Below are positions 9,801 to 14,138 of a DNA stretch of 19,622 nt, one piece after another (the first letter of the stretch is position 1; each line of letters begins with the position of its first letter). The notes under the pieces were generated by a model. The model searched no databases and was not told the DNA's origin. It saw nothing but the letters and a program-made list of their open reading frames with translations. The DNA comes from JAGXLC01 sp046545795 (GTDB lineage Bacteria > Bacteroidota > Bacteroidia > Bacteroidales > UBA12077): positions 1-19,622 of the forward strand of contig JBKGZD010000035.1 in the NCBI GenBank assembly GCA_046545795.1. Direction: 5' to 3'. The position numbers and the translations under genes are program-made.

Positions 9801-9969
9801 ACAGGTTTTTGGTAAATTTTATGAAACATTTTGGGTTAATCTCGTGGTTATCTGGGCAATGTCGCTTTTATTATATTTTATATTGTATTTTAGGTTATTG
9901 AGGAGGTTTCTTAATTATACAGAAGAGAAGCAAATTTTCAAACAAAAAACAGTTACCCCCAAAAAGTAG
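6880..9969 (+). CDS. TerB-like / FHA-like / ABC ATPase-permease fusion (ABCG-type)
   Basis: A 1029-residue half-transporter of a type I recognise as recurring in Bacteroidota. Domains in order: a helical N-terminus with a TerB-like segment (about 88-141); an FHA-like beta region (about 170-245), lacking the GR and SxxH residues that bind phospho-threonine; and an ABCG-type ATPase with Walker A GASGSGKST (282-290), signature ISGGQRKR (388-395), Walker B VLFLDEP (D412, E413) and H-loop H445. A CPVCG knuckle (C494, C497) and a charged linker follow. The permease has helices at about 583-605, 623-643, 667-688 and 700-747, then a roughly 237-residue extracytoplasmic loop (748-984) and a final helix (985-1010). 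That loop is much longer than usual for ABCG proteins. All ATPase residues are intact. The ABCG fold suggests export or lipid/envelope work as a homodimer, but the substrate is unknown. It is the third gene of the A1-B1 operon. Confidence 0.88.
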   Translation: MSEPILKALMQLFAIIAHPSSNAGERRAIVEYFLKRQINQKATKKYLDIFDKFYREHQEKLKEKGKRKKRTSSSSVRVLKICTEINEELTQKQKNVVLVRLLEFIKSGQQVTDQEMAFLTTVADTFNVPRDEFELIKNFVLQSFEEVSPSEQILIIDDQPEISIPKVKHMQSSNLGGQLRVIEVSSTSMYFIRYIGSGELYLNGQLLEKDKVYVLNVGASIRSSKVSPIYYGDIISLFNIDRIKTRITFEAKGVDYIFKSGDIGLRDISFLEDSGKLIGIMGASGSGKSTLLNVLNGSYEPAYGEVYINDINIHEENDKVEGLIGYVSQDDLLIEELTVYDNLYFNAKLCFANYTKEELENTVNNTLEDLGLYDIKDMVVGSPLNKRISGGQRKRLNIALELIREPAVLFLDEPTSGLSSRDSENILDLLKELTLKGKLIFAVVHQPSSDIFKMFDKLMILDMGGYLIYSGEPIESLVYFKSSIQHANWNESECPVCGNVNPEQIFNIVEAKVLDEYGNFTNNRKISPEEWKEKFDKSHLKKIQEKPKNSLEMPEIHFKIPNKLKQFLVFTKRDVLSKLSNTQYLVINFLEAPLLAFILAYIVKYYNINSQYGYTFAENSNVPVYIFIAVIVALFIGLTVSAEEIIKDRKILKREAFLNLSWSSYLFSKIAVLFTLSAVQALMFVAIGNSIIEIKGMYFEYWLMLFSTWCFANLLGLVISDSFKTAITIYILIPFLIIPQLLLSGIIVKYEKLNPEISNPENIPFYGEIITARWAYEALAVYQFKNNNYEEKFYPYDKAMSIADFKKNYWLPALKNRLSYCERNYDDPQKKEQMSQNLELIQNEVKKELENRSGDLVQFTNPDRIAYANAGSQLFSDLTDYFELVRRYYIRYYNKASSLKDGKLSELQKDSIERKQFLQLKRNHHNDKLAEFVKNSNEVNRILEYKNQLIQKIDPIFLEPDRYFLKAHFYAPRKQVFGKFYETFWVNLVVIWAMSLLLYFILYFRLLRRFLNYTEEKQIFKQKTVTPKK

Positions 9970-9992
9970 AAATGGTAACTGTTTTGTTTTTT
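9946..9992. terminator. Bidirectional rho-independent terminator
   Basis: A perfect 12-bp stem (AAAACAGTTACC at 9946-9957, GGTAACTGTTTT at 9974-9985) is followed on the plus strand by G and six T. Read on the minus strand, the stem runs into TTTTTTGTTTG. The left arm lies in the last codons of the ABC gene. It can end both the ABC operon and the convergent siaB-siaC transcript. Confidence 0.8.
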
Positions 9993-10004
9993 AACGAGTA
10001 TTGT

Positions 10005-10385
10005 TTATTCTACAATTTCAATCATTTTGAAAGGAACACGTATTATTGATTCGTAGTCTTCGCCTGCCTCCAGCATGTCCTCATCGTCTTCTTCATAATA
10101 CCAGTTAATAATTACTTCATTTCTTGCTTTTTTAATGCTTTCCAGTTTTTTAAATATGTCAAGAATGCATTTCGAAGAGCTGGTATTAAAATATTCAAGC
10201 TGGACATTAACTGTAGTTTTCTTTTTAGGACTGTTAGCGTATTCTTCCAGCCATTCTACAATAGGTCTGTAGAATTCAATTGAATTTTCCGGAATGGATC
10301 TTCCTTTGATTTCTATGGTCCCCTTTTTCGGGTCTAAATTTATGGTTGGCGTTTTTGTTGTTCCTTCTAATGATATTGATTCCAT
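10005..10385 (-). CDS. SiaC-family regulatory phosphoprotein (DUF1987)
   Basis: A 126-residue cytosolic protein matching the SiaC/DUF1987 family, a small STAS-like fold. In Pseudomonas aeruginosa, SiaC is phosphorylated on Thr68 by the kinase SiaB and dephosphorylated by the phosphatase SiaA, and its unphosphorylated form activates the diguanylate cyclase SiaD. Visible here are the N-terminal TPTINLDPKKGTIEIKGRS strand region, YRPIVEWLEEY, and the phosphoacceptor segment LEYFNTSSSKCILDIF, in which the threonine is residue 68, the same number as in Pseudomonas. An acidic stretch EEDDEDMLEAGEDYE follows. It is 23 nt downstream of the SiaB-type gene on the same strand, as expected for a kinase-substrate pair. 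No phosphatase or GGDEF gene is present in the window, so the output is unknown. Confidence 0.88.
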   Translation of the reverse strand: MESISLEGTTKTPTINLDPKKGTIEIKGRSIPENSIEFYRPIVEWLEEYANSPKKKTTVNVQLEYFNTSSSKCILDIFKKLESIKKARNEVIINWYYEEDDEDMLEAGEDYESIIRVPFKMIEIVE

Positions 10386-10408
10386 ATTATTAAGTTATAT
10401 TTTACAGT

Positions 10409-10954
10409 TTAGACAAAAATCACAAGGTTAAAAAATGAATACTCATCATTATATGGGGTGAAATCATAATCTATCCGGCCATTTGTTCTTTTGGCCATAT
10501 CAATTAAGCCAAGGCCTCCACCGCCTTTTTTTGAAAATTTCTGGTTATTAAGAATAAATTTATATAACTCTTTTAATTCTTCTAAATCCATATTTCTGAT
10601 ATTATCCAGGCGTTCCTTTAGTTCATCTATTTTGTCATTCCTGATAAAATTACCTGTTGAGACTTTATAGAAATTATCTTCAATGGCAATTACAAAAATA
10701 CCGAAATGAACATCTAAATTTCCACTATAATTATCAGGCAGATCATCAATATGGTGGTATAAATTCTGTAAGCTTTCAACCAGTACATTATAGAGCTTTT
10801 TTTTAATGCTCTTTTTATCAACTAAATCTTCCAGTTTAGCATCAATGACTTCTAATACATTGGTTATTAAGTCAGAAGAAATACTGCCTTTATATGCTAA
10901 AATTACATCTCCTGTATTCATTTTATAGTAGAAATCATCAATGCTTAAGGTCAT
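10409..10954 (-). CDS. SiaB-family protein kinase (GHKL fold, DUF6272)
   Basis: A 181-residue cytosolic protein of the SiaB family, which has a histidine-kinase-like GHKL ATPase fold but phosphorylates a threonine of its partner SiaC. The N-box VESLQNLYHH carries the Mg-binding asparagine (N64 from this start). The glycine-rich ATP lid is GGGGLGLIDMAKR (from G144). I chose the ATG at 10954 because it lies 5 nt behind an AAAGG sequence and fits my recollection of the family length. A TTG at 10990 would add 12 residues (MEYQLNNTQKAL). It is the first gene of a two-gene unit with the SiaC-type gene. The family's usual phosphatase partner is absent, so the SiaC phosphate would have to be removed by a protein encoded elsewhere. 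Confidence 0.85.
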   Translation of the reverse strand: MTLSIDDFYYKMNTGDVILAYKGSISSDLITNVLEVIDAKLEDLVDKKSIKKKLYNVLVESLQNLYHHIDDLPDNYSGNLDVHFGIFVIAIEDNFYKVSTGNFIRNDKIDELKERLDNIRNMDLEELKELYKFILNNQKFSKKGGGGLGLIDMAKRTNGRIDYDFTPYNDEYSFFNLVIFV

Positions 10955-11041
10955 AAGAGCCTTTTGTGTATTATTCAATTGATATTCCAATTTAAAATCA
11001 AAAATAGAAAATAATGTTGAAATCCATATTAATTTATAAGC

Positions 11042-11078
11042 TTAAAAATAAAAATAAAGTTTTGTTATAACAAGCTTT
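11042..11078 (-). terminator. Probable terminator of the THUMP methyltransferase gene
   Basis: On the minus strand, an interrupted hairpin (AAAG, then TTGT-TATA-ACAA, then CTTT; plus-strand 11056-11078) is followed by the T-rich tract ATTTTTATTTTT. It starts at the stop codon of the methyltransferase gene. The stem is A/T-rich with an internal bulge, so it is weak. Confidence 0.35.
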
Positions 11079-12232
11079 TATTTTTTTAAAGTGCCTTTAT
11101 ATATGGGATAATGTTCAAGTTTGCATTCAACAGGACCATTAAACAAAGTTATTTTTTGTTTTGGTTGCAGTCCTATGTGTTTAATAGCTTGTTTGTTGCC
11201 GCTAAATATCCATGTATCAAAACCTGTGAAATTCTTTTTTAAGGTTGAACCAATTGCAGTGTAAAATTCGTTTATATTTTCTTTTTTTAGTTTTATGTCA
11301 TATGGAGGATTCATTATAATGATGCCTTTTTCCAGTTTATGTCCTTCTAAGGATTCAAAAGCACATTGTTCAAAGTTTATTTTACCATCAAGACCAGCTT
11401 CTTTAGCGTTTGCTTTACTTATTTCTATGGCTTTCTCAGAAATATCCCTCCCTTCTATAGAAGTAATTTTTCCTTTTGGAATTTCGGGGATTTCATCTAA
11501 GATTTTTCTGTGCAGCACCTCATCATAATCCTGCCAATTTGTAAAACCATATTCTTTACGGTTTTGGTTTGGTGGTATATTATAAGCAATCATGGCTGCT
11601 TCGATGGGCAGGGTTCCTGATCCACACATAGGGTCTAAAAAAGATATGGTGTGATTCCAGTTGGAAAGTTTAATCAGAGCGGCAGCCAGCACTTCATTCA
11701 GAGGTGCTTTTACATTTTTTGTTTTATATCCTCTTTTATGCAGCGATTCTCCTGAACTGTCCAAAGAGATTATGCAATTGTTGTTGGAAAGATGAAGATT
11801 GATCCTGTAATCAGGGTTTATTTTATCTATTGAAGGTCTGAGTCTGTATTTATCCCTGAAAAAATCAGCAATTGCATCTTTGAGCTTAAGCGCTGCAAAA
11901 TGAGAATGGTCTATTTTTTTTGAATTTACTGAGCTATCAATAAAAAAAGTATGGTAAGGAGTAAAATACCGTTCCCAATTTATTTCCCTTGCTTTATTAT
12001 ATAGTTCATCATATGACTGAACTGTAAATTCTTCTACTGGAATTAGTATTCTTATTGCAGTTCTCAAAAAGATGTTTGATTTGTATAGTAAATATTTATC
12101 TCCTTCAAACTGAACAGCTCTGTTAAGTACCCTGATATTTCCAGCTTCAAGGCTCTTTAGCTCTTCTGCCAGAATATTTTCGAGACCGTAAAAAGTCTTT
12201 GCTGTAAATGTGGTACTTTTGTTGAGATTCAT
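11078..12232 (-). CDS. THUMP-domain class I SAM-dependent RNA methyltransferase
   Basis: A 384-residue enzyme of the RlmL N-terminal/YpsC type, which makes N2-methylguanosine in 23S rRNA (E. coli RlmL acts at G2445). The N-terminal half has FTAKTFYGLENILAEEL and the ferredoxin-like plus THUMP region. The C-terminal Rossmann domain has the SAM-binding motif DPMCGSGT (200-207) and the catalytic motif NPPY (308-311), typical of amino-group methyltransferases. I chose the ATG at 12232 because homologues begin shortly before the FTAKTFYGLE motif. The longer frame starts at a TTG (12277), and its start overlaps the -7 box of the divergent rsmE gene. The exact RNA position modified in this organism is inferred. 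The gene is divergent from rsmE, another rRNA methyltransferase. Confidence 0.88.
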   Translation of the reverse strand: MNLNKSTTFTAKTFYGLENILAEELKSLEAGNIRVLNRAVQFEGDKYLLYKSNIFLRTAIRILIPVEEFTVQSYDELYNKAREINWERYFTPYHTFFIDSSVNSKKIDHSHFAALKLKDAIADFFRDKYRLRPSIDKINPDYRINLHLSNNNCIISLDSSGESLHKRGYKTKNVKAPLNEVLAAALIKLSNWNHTISFLDPMCGSGTLPIEAAMIAYNIPPNQNRKEYGFTNWQDYDEVLHRKILDEIPEIPKGKITSIEGRDISEKAIEISKANAKEAGLDGKINFEQCAFESLEGHKLEKGIIIMNPPYDIKLKKENINEFYTAIGSTLKKNFTGFDTWIFSGNKQAIKHIGLQPKQKITLFNGPVECKLEHYPIYKGTLKK

Positions 12233-12265
12233 ATTTAAGTTAGCGTAAAATAAGTATGTAATAAT

Positions 12266-12273
12266 TAATTTTG
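12266..12273 (+). promoter_or_regulatory. -7 promoter box for rsmE
   Basis: TAATTTTG is an exact match to the Bacteroidota -7 consensus TAnnTTTG, 24 nt upstream of the rsmE ATG, which gives a leader of about 18 nt. The 11-mer TTAATTTTGTC around it (12265-12275) is identical to the sequence upstream of uvrA (14105-14115). No clear TTTG is present 19 nt upstream. Confidence 0.45.
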
Positions 12274-12297
12274 TCAAAAATAAAATAATTTTATCAT

Positions 12298-13002
12298 ATG
12301 CAACTTTTCTATGCTCCAGATATTGACGAACGTTTTCATATTCTCAACGAAGAAGAGTCTAAGCATCTTATTCGTGTTTTACGAATGACTCAGGGCGATG
12401 TCGTTTTTCTTACTGATGGAAAAGGAAATTTTTATGAAGCTCAAATTTCCAAACCCGATCCTAAAAGATGTGAGGTGAGTATTGTTAAGAAAAGTGAAGA
12501 ACACGAAAGAAGAGATTATTATTTGCATATTGGTATTGCTCCAACAAAAAATGTCAAACGTTTTGAATGGTTTCTTGAAAAAGCTACTGAAATAGGTGTA
12601 GATGAAATCACACCGATAATTTGTGAACATTCAGAGCGGAAGCACTTGCGAAAGGATCGTCTTATCAATGTTTTGATTGCAGCTATGAAACAGTCTGTAA
12701 AAGCATATCTACCAGTCTTAAATGAGCCTGTTAAAATTGAAGATTTTTTTCAACAGAGCATGGATGGCTTTAATGGTATAGCGGTATGCGACAATCAACG
12801 GAAACCTCATTTAAAAAAATTATGTGCCGGGCATAGAAATATAACCATCCTTATCGGTCCGGAGGGAGATTTTGGTTATGAAGAGATTCAGACTGCTATT
12901 TCGGAAGGGTATAAGGCTGTTTCTCTGGGTTCTTCACGTTTGCGTACTGAAACTGCTGGAGTTGTTGCATGCAGTATTGTTAATATGGTAAATGACCCAT
13001 AA
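12298..13002 (+). CDS. rsmE: 16S rRNA (uracil(1498)-N(3))-methyltransferase RsmE
   Basis: A 234-residue SPOUT-fold methyltransferase that places N3-methyluridine at position 1498 of 16S rRNA in the 30S subunit. The N-terminal PUA-like part has HLIRVLRMTQGDVVFLTDGKG. The middle has KNVKRFEWFLEKATEIGVDEITPIICEHSER, split here as the KATEIGV and SER motifs, both typical of RsmE. The C-terminal SAM-binding trefoil knot has IGPEGDFG (186-193) and LGSSRLRTETAG (210-221). Length and motifs are those of a complete enzyme. The ATG follows a short leader from a TAATTTTG promoter box. Its neighbour on the other strand is the THUMP-type methyltransferase gene, so two rRNA-modifying genes share one upstream region. 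Confidence 0.95.
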   Translation: MQLFYAPDIDERFHILNEEESKHLIRVLRMTQGDVVFLTDGKGNFYEAQISKPDPKRCEVSIVKKSEEHERRDYYLHIGIAPTKNVKRFEWFLEKATEIGVDEITPIICEHSERKHLRKDRLINVLIAAMKQSVKAYLPVLNEPVKIEDFFQQSMDGFNGIAVCDNQRKPHLKKLCAGHRNITILIGPEGDFGYEEIQTAISEGYKAVSLGSSRLRTETAGVVACSIVNMVNDP

Positions 13003-13038
13003 AAAAATCGCCCTCTCTGTTATCAAGAAAAGGCGATT
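13001..13038 (-). terminator. Rho-independent terminator of the 69-residue ORF
   Basis: The 7-bp stem AATCGCC (13006-13012) and GGCGATT (13032-13038) runs on the minus strand into seven T. It lies 27 nt past the stop of the small minus-strand gene and ends at the rsmE stop codon. On the plus strand the stem also lies just after rsmE but has no T-run. Confidence 0.65.
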
Positions 13039-13064
13039 ATGCAAAATTAATTTACTGACTTACT

Positions 13065-13274
13065 TTAATCCTGATTAAAGTGGAAAGACTGAGCGTAGTT
13101 AAGAACATTCCCTATTACTCGTTCATCAACTTCATAGGTATTTTGTTCCAGTAAATTGATTACATCAGAAAATTTTTCAATTCCCATTAACTCATCCTTT
13201 TCTGAGCTGTAGGTTAAGTTCTTCAGCTCTTCATCAGGAGAGGCCGATTGTGTAGAGTGATGTTTCATAGGCAT
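13065..13274 (-). CDS. Small hypothetical protein downstream of the sigma factor
   Basis: A 69-residue acidic soluble protein that I cannot assign to a family. It has no signal peptide or membrane helix. A polar N-terminus with HHSTQSASPDEELKNL is followed by a helical part ending in VDERVIGNVLNYAQSF. The ATG at 13274 is the natural start; a second ATG two codons on is possible. It follows the sigma factor gene on the same strand, with 104 nt between stop and start, and has its own terminator downstream. An 8-bp inverted repeat ends 7 nt upstream of the ATG. Position suggests a regulator or partner of the sigma factor, for example a small anti-sigma-like protein, but nothing in the sequence proves this. 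Confidence 0.6.
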   Translation of the reverse strand: MPMKHHSTQSASPDEELKNLTYSSEKDELMGIEKFSDVINLLEQNTYEVDERVIGNVLNYAQSFHFNQD

Positions 13275-13281
13275 AAGCTTT

Positions 13282-13306
13282 CGTTTTGTAAGTTTCTAAC
13301 AAAACG
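13282..13306 (-). promoter_or_regulatory. Hairpin/inverted repeat before the 69-residue ORF
   Basis: Perfect 8-bp arms CGTTTTGT (13282-13289) and ACAAAACG (13299-13306) are separated by 9 nt. On the minus strand the repeat ends 7 nt before the ATG of the small gene, where a ribosome would bind. It could be a leader hairpin limiting translation or an operator. It has no T-run of its own, so it is not an obvious terminator for the sigma gene. Confidence 0.45.
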
Positions 13307-13378
13307 GCACCTATAAAACGATTATTGTAAAAATATTTAACAAATTTTAACAAAAAGGGATTTTTTTGATAAAGGTAT

Positions 13379-13969
13379 TTACTGAGCTTTGAGATTCAGG
13401 TTTCTATCTTCGATAAATTTTCTCAGATTTATCAATGCGTATCTCATTCTTCCTAAAGCAGTATTGATACTTACATTGGTTTGTTCAGCAATTTCTTTAA
13501 AACTTAAACCACCGTAATGCCTCAATAAGACCACCTCTTTTTGTTCTTCAGGAAGAAAATCTATGAGTTTTCTAACATCATTTACAATCTGTTCATTAAC
13601 CATTTCATCTTCAATTGTATTGTCTGCAAACTTTTGGGAATTAAAGATATCTGCCTCATACTCATCATTGGAGTAAATTTTGGTTTGTTTATTTTTCCTG
13701 AAATGATCAATAATGAGATTGTGCGCAATTCTTATTACCCATGATACAAATTTTCCGCTTTCCTGATATTTCCCTTTATGGAGGGATTTTATCACTTTAA
13801 TAAATGTTTCCTGGAAAATATCTTCGGCCAAGTGTTCATCTTTGACCATCAATAGGATATAAGTATATACTTTGTCTTTATATCTGTTAATGAGTTTTTC
13901 AATGCTGTTTGAGTCGCCTGCCAGGTATTCTTTTATTAGATATTGGTCACTGTATTCCTGTTTTGCCAC
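13379..13969 (-). CDS. ECF-type RNA polymerase sigma-70 factor
   Basis: A 196-residue sigma factor with only regions 2 and 4, as in the ECF group. Region 2 has LINRYKDKVYTYILLMVKD, then the -10-binding helix with AEDIFQETFIKVI and a second part SWVIRIAHNLIIDHFRK. Region 4 has LPEEQKEVVLLRHYGGLSFK followed by EIAEQTNVSINTALGRMRYAL, the helix-turn-helix for -35 recognition. I chose a GTG start at 13969 (sequence VAKQEYSDQYLIKEYLAGD). It lies 5 nt behind AGGAGG, and the longer frame starts only at a TTG 28 codons upstream with a non-typical N-terminus. No transmembrane anti-sigma gene is adjacent; the only neighbour on this strand is the 69-residue gene. It is divergent from uvrA. The target regulon is unknown. 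Confidence 0.9.
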   Translation of the reverse strand: MAKQEYSDQYLIKEYLAGDSNSIEKLINRYKDKVYTYILLMVKDEHLAEDIFQETFIKVIKSLHKGKYQESGKFVSWVIRIAHNLIIDHFRKNKQTKIYSNDEYEADIFNSQKFADNTIEDEMVNEQIVNDVRKLIDFLPEEQKEVVLLRHYGGLSFKEIAEQTNVSINTALGRMRYALINLRKFIEDRNLNLKAQ

Positions 13970-13973
13970 TATG

Positions 13974-13981
13974 ACCTCCTT
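13974..13981 (-). promoter_or_regulatory. Strong Shine-Dalgarno site fixing the sigma factor start
   Basis: On the minus strand AAGGAGGT ends at the base before TCATA of the leader, leaving AGGAGG 5 nt from the GTG at 13969. Such a near-perfect anti-16S match is uncommon in Bacteroidota, where most genes, including the others in this window, lack one. It supports the GTG start. Confidence 0.75.
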
Positions 13982-14081
13982 TTTGATTAATATAAATTGC
14001 TCTAACGCAGCAGTTATTTTTACAGTTAATTTGGGAATTTTGCAAATAAACAAAAATTAATTAAAAAACAAAATAATTCTC

Positions 14082-14117
14082 AGGACAAAATAGTTAATAA
14101 ACATTTAATTTTGTCCT
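14082..14117. promoter_or_regulatory. Divergent promoter/operator with 10-bp inverted repeat (sigma gene and uvrA)
   Basis: AGGACAAAAT (14082-14091) and ATTTTGTCCT (14108-14117) are perfect 10-bp arms around a 16-nt spacer. The right arm overlaps TAATTTTG (14106-14113), an exact match to the Bacteroidota -7 box, 25 nt before the uvrA ATG. The left arm gives the related TATTTTG sequence on the other strand, facing the sigma gene. The repeat may be an operator for a dimeric regulator of both genes, or a symmetric pair of divergent promoters. Confidence 0.5.
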
Positions 14118-14138
14118 TTATATTAAAAATCAACTATC

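Noticed and set aside
12233..12277. N-terminal extension of the THUMP methyltransferase from a TTG at 12277
   Set aside because: The codon is TTG, the added 15 residues do not resemble the family, and the region overlaps the rsmE promoter box.
13970..14053. N-terminal extension of the sigma factor from a TTG at 14053
   Set aside because: A strong Shine-Dalgarno sequence and family alignment favour the GTG at 13969.
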